Below are positions 24,759 through 36,048 of a stretch of DNA of 64,000 nucleotides, one piece after another (positions within the stretch are counted from its first letter, which is position 1; each line of letters starts with the position of its first letter). The notes beneath the pieces were generated by a model. It was not told the DNA's origin and made no database searches. It saw only the letters and a program-made list of their open reading frames with translations. The DNA lies in contig NC_077232.1 in assembly GCF_027887165.1 (NCBI RefSeq), positions 14,037,255 to 14,101,254 on the forward strand, written 5' to 3'. Source of the DNA: Monodelphis domestica. Lineage: Eukaryota > Chordata > Mammalia > Didelphimorphia > Didelphidae. The translations under genes were made by a program, and so were the position numbers.

Positions 24759-26439
24759 ACTCTTTGTTTTCCCCTCCCGTACCTCCCCTCCGTCTCATTT
24801 TGACCTGGAGAGACTGGCAGTTTGCTCTTGGTATTAGTTTCTACTTTATCTTTTCTGTCTTACCTGCTTCCCTGCTGGCTGGTGTGATCCTGAAACATCT
24901 GTCTGTTAGATTAGCTCTGAGATCCATATGGATCCAGGATCTCTCCTTGGCCACCCTGAGTAACTGCCCAAACCCACTACCTCTTTGAGCATCAAAAGTG
25001 GATTTGGGGGTTAGTATAGGTTTATTTATATTAGGGTCTGGGATCTTAAACAGATAGGTAAGAATCAGTGTGGCTCAAAATCTGTGAAGAAATCTCTATG
25101 AAGTGTTATTTAGATCAGTGAGGTTTTAGATAGTTGACATTAGTTTAGGATTATCCCCAATCCCCTTTTCACCATCTCTTGTTGAATAAATCCTACAATC
25201 TGTCCGTGTTATAGAGTGATCTGTGTTTGTTTCCTCAGGTCAGGCTCTGCCTAGACTAGACTTGTTAGCTTTCCCAAAACAGTTGTCCTTCGGATACTGG
25301 CCTACATTAAAATATCTAATCCCATCCCCAAACCACTCTAAATTACAGTTTGGCTGAGACAGGTGGTTTTAACCTAGGTTACTTTGGGGGCAAGGATGTA
25401 AGGGATTTTTTTCAAACTTGTGTCAGTGCTTTTTACTGACACTTGAGAGGGAACTTTGACCTGAGAGGCTTGGAATTTCCTGAAGCTGTCAATCAAGTGC
25501 CAGCAGGCAGTAGAATTTTAAGATGCTTGCTGGAGTGGGCTGCTGTCCTTCAGCACCACAGTTGCATCCTGTGGAAGTGAAGATCTTTGATAGAGGCTTG
25601 GGTTTTTCAAAGTGGAGGGTAATTTTACACAACCCTTCCTATATCCAGTGTTATCCCCTCATTACTCATATGACTGCTAACATGTTACAGGCACTAATGG
25701 AAGTTGTCTATGATTATTTGCTGATGATACCATATAAATTTTTTAGTATTATACCAGGATGTGTTTATGGATTGTTAAATTGGGATATGATAAGACCAAT
25801 AATGCAATTGTCAATACAGATAGTGTGTTAACAGTTACCTTTGTCTTTAATGGGTGTTGCTATTATATATATATAAATATAAATGGATTTTTATTGTGGT
25901 TGTCTATAAGATCAAGATGGTTTTTACAATGGTATTCAGGGTCTCAGAGATGTAACAGATGATGGCATTAATGCAAACAAAACTGGATATGATGGAGACA
26001 TGTTTTAATTCAACTCTTGTAAATAATGTAAAGGGAAAAAATACTGGTTTTGAATTTTAAAATGTTGATGTGCCTAGTGTTGAGAAATTAGCTGAGGGAA
26101 GTGATGTAACATCAAATACTCCCAAGTAGGCTAGAAAGGGAAACTGAGGCATTAGATAAAACACCTACTTCATTGCTTCCCTTGAGAGACCTGCCTGTTG
26201 TTACTGTAGTCAGGGGGATTATTCATCTAAAATCTCAAAAGAAATTCTCCTCAACTGAATTAGATTCAATAAAAAGGAGGATCTTTGACCCTGACTATGC
26301 TGATTTCTTCCATAAGAGGAGCTATTAATGAGAACGGAGAGGGAACAGTGCATAGAAAAAACCCAGAATAATCCTGATCTAACACCATGACCAGAGATTT
26401 ATGAGGAAATTGACTTAAGTTCAGTGTAGTTATAGAGTA

Positions 26440-26661
26440 TTGAAACAAGCTAGAGAATTTATAACTGAGGTTATGAAAAGGAATTCAAGAAGACCTGGTG
26501 CCTGGTCAAAATTTGAATATATTAAGCAAGATCTAGGGGAGTCACCTGCTGCATTCTTGGACAAATTTATGGAAGCGGCTGAGTTGCAATTGGGTCTTAA
26601 TGTACTATCAAAGGAGATGATTTCTTACATCAGGAGACTGTTTAAAATGCCTGTGCTGTAG
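26440..26661 (+). pseudogene. Fragment of a gamma-like Gag capsid domain
   Basis: A 73-codon frame with W-x-K-x3-I-x-Q-x4-SPAAFLDKFMEA. This mirrors the late capsid region of gammaretrovirus-type Gag, where an 'I-x-Q-G-x-x-E-S-P-x-x-F-L-x-R-L-x-E-A' segment is conserved. The frame ends at a stop, and the ERV itself ends about 45 nt later. Upstream gag sequence (about 25520-26430) is broken by stops. It cannot encode a working Gag. Confidence 0.7.
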
Positions 26662-29609
26662 TGAGAAATTTTTTCAGAAACAGCTGTCCAGACTGTTGTT
26701 CTAAATCAAGTCTCTCCCATACGGTTTCCCAATTTTCCCAGTTTTTGTCAAACAGTGGGTTCTTGTCCCCAAAGTTGGGATCTTTGGCTTTATTGTATCC
26801 TATCTTGCTGAGGACATTTACCCCAAGTCTATTCCATTGATCCTCTCTTCTGTATCTTAGCCAGTACCATGTTGTTTTGATGACTACTGCTTTATAATGC
26901 AGTTAAAGAACTGTTAATGCTAGGTCCCCATTTTTCACATTTAAAATTTTTTCCCTTGATATTCTTGATCTTTGGTTCTTCCAAATGAACTTTGTTACAG
27001 TTTTTTTTTTTCTAATTCAATAAAAATGATTCTTGGTAATTCAATAGGTATGGCATTGAATAAGTAACTTAATTTGTGTTGGATTGTCATTTTTATTATA
27101 TTATCTCATCCTACCCATGAGAAATTAATATTTTTCCACTTATTTTGATATAGTTTCAATGTTGTGAAAAGTATTTTGTAGTTGTGTTCATATAATTCCT
27201 GTGTTTGTCTTGGCATATAGTTTACTAACTATTTTATATTGTCTAGGGTGATTTTAAATGGGATTTCTCTTTCTAACTCTTGATAATGAGTTGTGTTGGA
27301 AATATATAGAAATGCTGATGATTCATATGGGTTTATTTTGTATCCTACAACTTTGTTAAAGTTGTTAAATATTTCCAATAGCTTTTTAGTTAATTCTCTA
27401 GGATTCTTTAAGTAGATGATCATATTAACTCAAAAGAGTGATAGCTTGGTCTCCTCATTGCCTATTTTAATACCTTCAATTTCATTTTCTTTTGTAATTG
27501 CTACTGCTAGGGTTTCTAGTACAATGTTAAATAATAGAAGTGAAAATGGGTATCCTTGTTTCACTCTTGATCTTATTGGGAAGGCTTCTAACTTGACTCC
27601 ATTTCAGATAATACTTGCTGATGGTTTTAAATTTATACTGTTTATTATTTTTAGGAAAGACCCATCTATTCCTATACTTTCTAGTGTTTTTTGATAGGAA
27701 TGAATCTTGTATTTTGTCAAAGATTTTTTTCTGCATCTATTGACGTAATCATGTGATTTCTGTTGCTTTGGTTGTTTACATGGTCAATTATGTGGATGGT
27801 TTTCATAATATTAAATCATCCTTGAATTCCTGGTATAAATTCCACCTGGTCATAGTCAATAATCCTTATGATCATTTTCTGGAGTCTTTTTGCTAGAATT
27901 CTATTTAAGATTTTTGCATCTATATTCATTTAGGAGATTGGTCTGTAGTTTTCTTCCTCTGTATTTGGTCTGCCTGACTTTGGAGCCAGTACCATATTTG
28001 TGTCATAAAAGGAATTTGGTAAAACTTCTTTGCTTATTTTGTCAAATAGTTTTTATACTATTGTAATTACTTGTTCTTTAAGTGTTTGACAGAATGCACT
28101 TTTGAATCCATTAGGCCCTGAGGGTTTTTTCTTAGGGAGTTGTTTGATGGCTTGTTCAGTTTATTTTTTTCTGAAATGAGATTGTTTAATTATTCTATTT
28201 CCTCTTTTGTTAATATATGTAATTTGTATTTCTGTAAACATCCATCCATTTTACTTAGATTGTCTTTATTGGCAGGTATTTGGGCAAAATAGTTCTTAAT
28301 AATTACCTTAATTTCTTCTTTATTAGATGTGAGGTTGGCATTTTTATTTTTAGTACATATATTATTTATTTATTTAATTAAATTAGTCAGTACATTATTT
28401 TATTTCTTTTTTCAATGTACCAGCTCCTACTCTTATTTATTAATTCAATAATTATTTTACTTTCAATTTTATTAATTTCTACATTGATTTTTAGGATTTC
28501 CAATTTAATTTTTATCTGGGGCTTTTTAATTTGTTCTCTTTCTAGTTTACCTCTCTGATTTGTTGACATGTGCACTCAGGGACATAAATTTTCCCTTGAG
28601 TACTGATTTGGCTGCATCCTATAGATTTTGATATATTGTTTCCTCATTGTTATTCTCTTTGATGAAATCATTAATTATTTCTATGATTTATTTTTTTTAA
28701 ACCAGTTTAGGAAAATCACATTATTTAATGTCCAGTTAATTTTTGATTCACCTCTCCATGTATTCTTAATTTTATTGCATTATGATCTGAAAAAAGAAGA
28801 TGCATTTATTATTTATGCTTTTTTTGCATTTGTTTGCAATGTTTTTATGCCCTAGTACAAGGTCAGTCTTTGTGAATATACCATGTGCTCCTGAAAAAAA
28901 GGTGTATTACTTTTTTGTCCCTATTTATTTTTCTCCATGTATCTATTAACTCCAATTTCCCAAGATTTCATCCACATCTCTTACCTCTTTCTTGTTTATT
29001 TTTTGGTTTGTTTAATCTAGTTCTGATAGAGGAAGCTTCAGGTCTCCCACTAGTATAGTTTGCTATCTCTTTCCTCCTTAAGCTCCAACTGTTTCTCCTT
29101 TAAAAATCTGGGTGCTATACTATTGGTGCATACATGTTGAGTACTATTATTTCTTCATTGTCTATACTGCTTTTATCAGGTTGTAATTACCTTCCCTATA
29201 TCTTTTAATCAGATCTGTTTTTACTTTGGCTTTTTCAGATATCATGATTGTGACTCCTGACTTCTTTTCCTTAGTTGATGCCCAATAAATTATGCTCCAG
29301 CCCCTTACCTTTTCCCAATGTGTGTCTACCTGCCTCATATATGTTTCTCATAGACAACATATGTTGGATTTTAGTTTATAATCCACTCTGCTCTTTGCTT
29401 CCACTTTATGGGTGGGTTCATCCCATTCACATCCAGAGTTATGATTACCACTTGTGTATTCCACATCATTTTATTCCTCTTTTGGTCCTCTCTTTCTTCT
29501 TTCATTATTTCATTTTATACTAATTTTTTTGGTTTTAATCAGTCCCCTTATTCTGCATACTTATTTTACCTTACTTTCCACCCCTCTCTTCTTATTCCCC
29601 TCTAATTTT

Positions 29610-30815
29610 TTTTCTTTTAATTTTAATTTAATTTAATTTTTTAAACATTATTTTATTTTGTCATTTCCAAATATTATTCATTGGAAACAAAAATTATTTT
29701 CTTTTCCTCCCCCCCTCCGCACCTCTCCCATAGCCAGCACATGACTCCACTGGGTATCATATGTGTTCTTGACTCATACCCATTTCTGTGTGGTTGGTAT
29801 TTGCTCTAGAGTGTTTGTTTAGAGTTTCTCCTCAGTCATATCCCCTCCACCCCTGTAGTCAATCAGTTGCTTTTTTCGGTGTTTTTATTCTCACAGTTTA
29901 TCCTCTGCTTGTGGATAGTGTTTTTTAGATCCCTGCAGAATGTTCAGGGACATTGCATTGTCCCTAATGGAGAACTCTATTACCTTTGATTGTACCACAG
30001 TGCATTAGTCTTTGTGTATAATGATTTCTTGGTTCTGTTCCTTTTGCTCTGCATCACTTCCTGGAGGATGTTCCAGACTCCATGAAATTCCAACACTTTA
30101 TTATTCCTTTTAGCACAATAGTATTCCATCACCAACATATACCACAATTTGTTCAGCCATTCCCCAATTGAAAGGCATCCCCTCATTTTCCAATTGTTTG
30201 CCACCACAAAGAGTGCAGCTATGAATATTCTTGTACAAGTTTTTTTATTCTTTATTATTTCTTTGGGGTACAGAGCCAGCAGTGCTATAGCTGGATCAAA
30301 GGGTAGACATTCTTTTGTCGCCCTTTGGGCATAGTTCCAAATTGTCCTCCAGAATGGTTGGATCAATTCACAACTCCACCAGCAATGAATTAGTGTCCCT
30401 ACTTTGCCACATCCCCTCCAGCATTCATTACTTTCCATAGCTGTCATGTTAGCCAATCTGCTAGGTGTGAGGTGGAACCTCAGAGTTGATTTGATTTGCA
30501 TCTCTCTGATTATAAGAGATGTAGAGCACTTTATCATGCGCTTAGTAATAGTTTTGATTTCTTTGGCTGAGAACTGCCTGTTCATGTCCCTTGCCATTTA
30601 TCAATTGGAGAATTGCTTGATTTTTTGTACAATTGATTTAGCTCTTTGTAAATTTGAGTAATTAAACTTTTGTCAGAGGTTTTTATGAAGATTGCTTCCC
30701 AATTTGATGATTTCCTTCTTATTTTAGTTACATTGGTTTTGTTTGTACAGAACCTTTTGAAATTGATGTATTCCAAAATATTTATTTTGCATTTTTGACT
30801 CTCTTTAAGTATTAC
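29610..30815 (-). mobile_element. 5'-truncated younger L1 nested in the old L1
   Basis: Begins with an A tail (T/A-rich at 29600-29660), then 3' UTR and the C-terminal part of ORF2. The 205-codon frame at 30597-29980 retains the C-x3-C-x7-H-x4-C cysteine motif. It sits in the C/T-rich inter-ORF spacer of the old L1. The frame is only the ORF2 tail and has no start or catalytic domains, so it is not a gene. Confidence 0.8.
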
Positions 30816-31465
30816 CTATTACCACTCTCTTCCTCTCCTTCTTATAAGAGTTCTTTCCCCCTGGCCCCATAGTCTTATGGATTGTTTTTTTTTTTGCATG
30901 TTGGTGGTCTTTTCTATCTTAATTTTTGTCTCTGTATTATCTTCTTATCCCAGGCAGAAGTCTGAATGAGTGGGTCCAGCAGTTATTTGTGTAGAGAGTT
31001 ATAAAGTGTTTTGCTTGGAGACTATTTTTCAAGTCTCTGTGGCATTTGTTTTGGTCAGATCATTTTTGCCCTATCTCTGTGCCCAGGTTCCGTGTTCTTC
31101 AGCCTTGGGATCCAAGTCTCACTGCCAAGGCCTTGCACTGCCCTCAGGGGTAAGTCTGTGGTGCCCTCAGACACTCCCTGAGAATTTAGAGATTGTCCTG
31201 GTTCTCACTCTGACTCTGGCATGGTAAGTGGTATAATGGAGGGGTGATCAACTTGAGCTTTGTTAGGTGTAATTTATACCCATATAGAGAGGAAATGTCC
31301 AAAACCTGCCTATCTTCGATGCTATACCCATGACAGAGCCCCTTCACTCATCTGATTTTCATTTTTGTCTTTTTATATGCTTCGTATTCATTGGTTATAA
31401 GAAGAGTCTGGCACTTCCTGCTACCTACTCTGTGGCCATCTTAGCTCTGCCTCTATAATACGAAT

Positions 31466-33387
31466 TATTTTAGGAATATAACAATAATCTACTCACAATA
31501 TGATGTAGTTATAAGGAATGATGCATATTAGGAAAAACAAAAACAATTTATGACTCCCTTGATAAGTCTTCCACTTTCAGAATTACTTAATATTTATAAC
31601 TGATACATAAACTGTATTGTTCACCACAACCTATTTCCCTTTTCCCTTACCTTGCCTTTTTTTCCAGTGCATAACCAGAATAGAATTTATGAGATTGAGT
31701 ACCATATTGTAGTTTATTTACTTTTCTGGTATAATTTCTCTCTTGATTGCCATGGTTGAATAAAATAACCAGGGTCCAATATGCTGAAAATTTATGGCTG
31801 CCTCCATTTCCTGATGGGTATAAGGAAAAGGATGTTATAAATCTTGTGATGGTTACACTTGAATGAAATTGGGATATTGAGTGGATATACTGCAAATATA
31901 AGTTATGTAGGGTGACTTGTTACCCTTCCTGATTCATTTTTCTTATATATATTTTCTTATATATATATGTATATATATATATGTTGTGTGAAAATAACAT
32001 AAAAGTATAACTCATATTTGGCACATGTACATTAAGATGGGATGCAGAAGGACTATCTCTTGTACTCCCATAACTTCCTGCACTCAAAATGCTCCTTGCC
32101 AGGTCTCATTTTGTCTGGCACAATTATATGGGTAGCTGGGCCCTTTGACCCCAACTTAGTTAATAGTTCAGGGCACATTGGGAATCCAGGATCTGATGAA
32201 GGGGAAGTAACATGGTGACTGATTTTGGGGAGTTTGTCGGTGATATCTTCTTTCTCTATTTCTTTCTCTTTATTAAAATATATTTATAAATTTAGTATAA
32301 GGTCTCCAAGATTAATTTCTATTTATTAAATATTCTTATCCCAGATTTGATGGTAGAAAATATATTTTATCCCCTAATATTTTCAAAAAATTATTGCGTT
32401 TACTATATGATTTTATTGAATAATGAATTATTTCTAAGGTACCAAATTTTGATTAAATGCTAGTTAATCAAGTTTTGTTTTCAATAAGCTTTCACTTATG
32501 CCTTTAAATTTCACTTTCTAGCCTAATCACATGAGATTAAATAAATAACAAAGTTCATGATCATACCATTTATTAATAGTTGAGCCAAAAATGAAAGAAA
32601 GACTTAAATATTTATGTACATAGTCAAGATATCTACCTAGTATGGGGAATAGTCATGGATGCTATAGTAATTAAAATATATACAATAGAAATATCACCCT
32701 GATGATGGAAACCATAAAGATATCAGGGCTGAAATCTATATTTACTAAGCTTGAATCTAGGGAGTCATTGTCATAGATGCAAAATATAGGTTCTGATGAA
32801 AAAGTCAAGATCTTTTTCAAAATTAACAGTAGTCAGTTTAATTGAAGAATATTTACATCACCATAATCAGGAGCCCAAAATAACTCAGAAAAATTTAAGT
32901 TACATAAAATATAACTTGTATAAAATTTATATAATTTAAAATATTAAAATAATCAAAATCAAATAAAAAATCTTTTCCATCTATTTATTCAATGATATGT
33001 GGTCTATCTATGAAAAAAATAATAAAATATTTCATTTTCTCATTTCTACTTTGAACATAGATGATTATATTTAAATTGGTTACTTATCAATTTAGGCCTC
33101 GTTGTAGAAGATTTGATTTTTAAATGGATTAGAGACACTTTAATTTTTGTTTATTAAGAAAATTATAGTAAAGCAATATTTGAACACATTATTTTATCCA
33201 TATATGAAGATGTGGAGACACTAAAATATGGGTTTATCTTATTGAACCTCTAAAATTCATGTCCTGCCTGAGGAGGAGTAGAAAAAAAAGATGGAGCTCT
33301 ATGTAGAATGACTAATGCTGTTATTTATTGGAGAAATAAAACTATTCTTTCTATATAACGAGAGATTCATTTTTGTTTTATTCATAG
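31466..33387 (+). other. V2R intron 5, last part
   Basis: Unique AT-rich intron, with a TA-rich simple repeat at 31942-31983. It ends in the pyrimidine-rich acceptor 'ttttgttttattcatag'. No gene recognised. Confidence 0.6.
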
Positions 33388-34292
33388 ATGCACAGCAATG
33401 TCTGCAATGCCCTGAAGATCAGCATCCAAGCAAGGAGAGAGATAGATGCCTCCCCAAGACGATAACTTACCTGGCTTATGAAGAACCTCTGGGAATGGTT
33501 CTGGCTTCTGCAGCTCTTGGCTTATCCCTGCTCACTGTTCTAGTCCTTGGAGTCTTTGTGAAGCACAGAGACACCCCCATAGTCAAAGCCAATAACCGCA
33601 GTCTCAGCTACACTCTTCTCATTTCCCTCACCCTTTGTTTCCTCTGTCCCTTGCTCTTCATTGGTCTTCCTACTCAAGCCACTTGCCTCCTGAGACAAAT
33701 CTCATTTGCAGTAGTGTTCACCTTGGCCATTGCTTCTATCTTGGCCAAAACTCTAACTGTGGTTCTGGCCTTTGCGGCCACCAAGCCAGGGAGTGGGCTC
33801 CGCAAGTGGCTAGGCTCCACAACATCTTATTTTCTCATTTGTATCTGTACTCTTATCCAAATGTGTCTCTGTGGCATCTGGCTTGGAACACATGCCCCAT
33901 TCCTTGAGAGGGATATACACTCCGAGGCTTCCCTCATTGTCATTCAGTGCAATGAGGGATCGCTCTTTTTCTTCTACTCTGTTCTAGGCTACATGGGCTT
34001 CCTGGCCTTGGTTAGCTTCATGATGGCCTTTCTGGCAAGGAAACTGCCAGACACTTTCAATGAAGCCAAGTATTTGACTTTCGCCATGTTAGTTTTCTGC
34101 AGCGTCTGGATTTCCTTCCTGCCCACATATCAGAGCACTAAGGGAAAGGCCATGGTGGCCATGGAGGTCTTGTCCATCTTACTCTCCAGTGCTGGGATTC
34201 TCACTTGTTTCTTTGCTCCCAAATGCTATGTGATCCTTCTGAGGTCAGACAGAAATACTCTGGAGATACTGAAAAACAAAGTTAGTCTCTGA
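33388..34292 (+). CDS. Vomeronasal type-2 receptor, terminal exon 6 (seven-transmembrane domain)
   Basis: This exon gives about 301 codons, open to a TGA at 34290-34292. The first 35 residues finish the cysteine-rich domain (QQCLQCPEDQHP). Seven hydrophobic segments follow. Family signatures are 'HRDTPIVKANNRSLSYTLL' (loop 1/TM2), 'FNEAKYLTFAMLVFCSVWIS' (TM6), 'PTYQSTKGK' (loop 3) and 'APKCYVILLR' after TM7. It would be a pheromone or kairomone receptor in the dendritic membrane of vomeronasal neurons, coupled to Gao in other mammals (family knowledge). The open frame extends back to 33315, but those residues are intronic. The exon really starts after the AG at 33387, where AT completes the Asp codon split with exon 5. 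No disabling change is seen. Confidence 0.95.
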
Positions 34293-34353
34293 GGAGCAAT
34301 GTGATCTCAATCTCTTCCTCACCAATCATAGAGATATAGTTCTTAATTTCCTT

Positions 34354-34359
34354 AATAAA
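34354..34359 (+). terminator. Polyadenylation signal of the V2R gene
   Basis: AATAAA 62 nt after the V2R stop codon. It gives a very short 3' UTR if used. It is the first such hexamer after the stop. Confidence 0.6.
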
Positions 34360-35668
34360 ATATTTCAAATAGCCTGGCTTGTATAACTTTTATTTTCTGT
34401 TGTTATTTCTTTCATTTTCATTGGAATCAAATAATATTTTGAATGGAGTCATGTTGCCTGATTTTTTAATAGAGGAAGAATTAAAAGTAGTTATAAAGAA
34501 ATACATTATATGGAGTAGACACCTACAATAGGGATGATACATATAATTATGGAATAATTAATGAATTTTAAAATATGAAGGCTTGATTTCTAATTCTTGG
34601 TTGAGTTTGTATCACATTTCTAATTATGCATAAGCCTATCCAGGATGCTGATTTAAAAAGATTTGCAAATCTGGAAGTCTATTCTTTCCCCAATATGTTT
34701 ATCCAGGTCATATCAGTCATTACATTTATTGGCTATTATTTGATGAATTATACATATGGGAGAGATAATTTGTTGAAGAATTATTAAGTCCCAACTGAAT
34801 AGGATGATTTTGCATGTATAAAATGGTACAATAAACTTTTATGCCTTTGATTCTTTTCTATAAATTATTTTATTGTATAATCATAATCTGATGTGAACAA
34901 TCTTTTACCAAAGTCTAATTGTTCTTTTCCTGTTGTTTCATGAATGATACTTTGAATGTAATAGTAGATAATTGCCATAAGACATAATAAAAATGAGAAA
35001 ATAGTCATGCATCAGAACTTATTCAGTTTTTTCCTTCATTTAAAAATATTTTTTTTTTCTGTATATGTCTTGCAATTCAATTTCAGATGGGTTATTTTAT
35101 TAGTTTTAAAATCTCAACTTCCAAATTCTCTACTGCTTTACATTTCTTCCATCACCCATTGAAATGACAAGTAACATAAAACTGTTGTTACATGAGAAGT
35201 GATTAAAAATATGCTTCTATTATAATCAAAAGGAAAATGATTATTAAAATTCACTGTAGAAAAGGACTTAAAAACTAGAATTAGTGAAATGACAAAGATG
35301 TATATAAGATCACTGAAGAATATGATTCTTTTAAAATAAGGTTTGGACAAGTTGCTGCTAATGACTCCATGAATAATCAAGAAGAAATAAAATAAGAATG
35401 AAAAAATTATAAGAAAATGTCATATTTATCATTAGAAAAGCAACTGACCTGAAGACAATCACATAGTACAATCAGAAGTATACCACATGTCTGTGAACCT
35501 TTTGGCAGCTTTAAACTTAAACACTCTACTTTGGATTTCAGCCTTTGCAATTTCCTTAGCAGGGGATGAATCTAAGGTGAATGATTTTTCCTTACTTCCT
35601 GGGCAAGTGGAGGACATAACATATTTCCTTATTGTACTCCTGAATTCTCTTATTCCAGGTCCCCATGT
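34360..35668. other. Unique intergenic spacer after the V2R gene
   Basis: AT-rich, no recognised gene. Overlapping 63- to 74-codon frames on both strands at 35459-35683 have no family signature. The right edge is the target site of the full-length L1. Confidence 0.5.
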
Positions 35669-35687
35669 TCTAGGATAGAACATTTTT
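35669..35687. repeat. Left target-site duplication of the full-length L1
   Basis: TCTAGGATAGAACATTTTT, repeated without mismatch at 42098-42116. The T run at its end suits the L1 endonuclease preference for TTTT/AA. Confidence 0.97.
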
Positions 35688-36048
35688 TTTTTGGTTTTGT
35701 TTTTTTTTTTTAAATATATTTTATTTGATCATTTCCAAGCATTATTCGTTAAAGACATAGATCATTTTCTTTTCCTCCCCCCCACCCCCCATAGCCGACG
35801 CGTAAGTCCACTGGGCATTAGATGTTTTCTTGATTTGAACCCATTGCTTTGTTGATAGTATTTGCATTAGAGTGTTCATTTAAAGTCTATCCTCTGTCAT
35901 GTCCCCTCAACCTCTGTATTCAGGCAGTTGCTTTTTCTCGGTGTTTCCACTCCCATAGTTTATCCTTTGCTTATGAATGGTGTTTTTTTTCTCCTGGATC
36001 CCTGAAAGTTGTTCAGGGACATTACACCGCCCCTAATGGAGAAGTCCA

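Larger units (their letters stand above)
23813..26705 (+). mobile_element. Partial ERV (class I-like) inserted in L1 ORF2
   Basis: About 2.9 kb of non-L1 sequence interrupts L1 ORF2. It includes an LTR-like segment with a long TC repeat, an AATAAA near 25185, and a stretch near 25386 ('tttgggggcaaggatgtaaggga') placed like a primer-binding region. A gag-like reading frame follows at 26440-26661. No second LTR, pol or env is present, and the element stops within gag where the L1 resumes. Which end of the LTR is the true start (23813 or about 24236) is unclear. Confidence 0.6.
22520..31465 (-). mobile_element. Old L1 split by an ERV fragment and a younger L1
   Basis: L1 pieces in colinear order: 3' UTR and ORF2 C-terminus at 22520-23812, reverse transcriptase to endonuclease at 26706-29600, and 5' UTR at about 30830-31465. 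The first break falls inside ORF2 ('atctatcttggtg' before, 'gtctctcccata' after) and is filled by an ERV. The second, in the inter-ORF spacer, is filled by a 5'-truncated L1. ORF1 is mostly missing. The minus-strand 5' end reads GAGGCAGAGCTAAGATGGCC, with a YY1-type AAGATGGCC core, so this subfamily differs in promoter from the intact L1. Its ORF2 is full of stops. It sits in V2R intron 5, antisense. Confidence 0.8.

Noticed and set aside
24621..24803. Ser-Leu repeat open frame
   Set aside because: Translation of a (TC)n microsatellite inside an LTR.
29980..30597. 205-codon minus-strand frame as a possible gene
   Set aside because: It is the C-terminal tail of L1 ORF2 in a 5'-truncated copy, recognisable by the C-x3-C-x7-H-x4-C motif.
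33315..33387. Upstream start codon for the V2R 7TM frame
   Set aside because: The 24 residues before the Asp codon are intronic. A polypyrimidine tract and AG end at 33387, and the phase fits exon 5, so the protein does not start here.
35459..35683. Overlapping open frames on both strands before the intact L1
   Set aside because: No recognisable family, no repeat match and no splice context. Considered chance, although a short processed pseudogene is not excluded.
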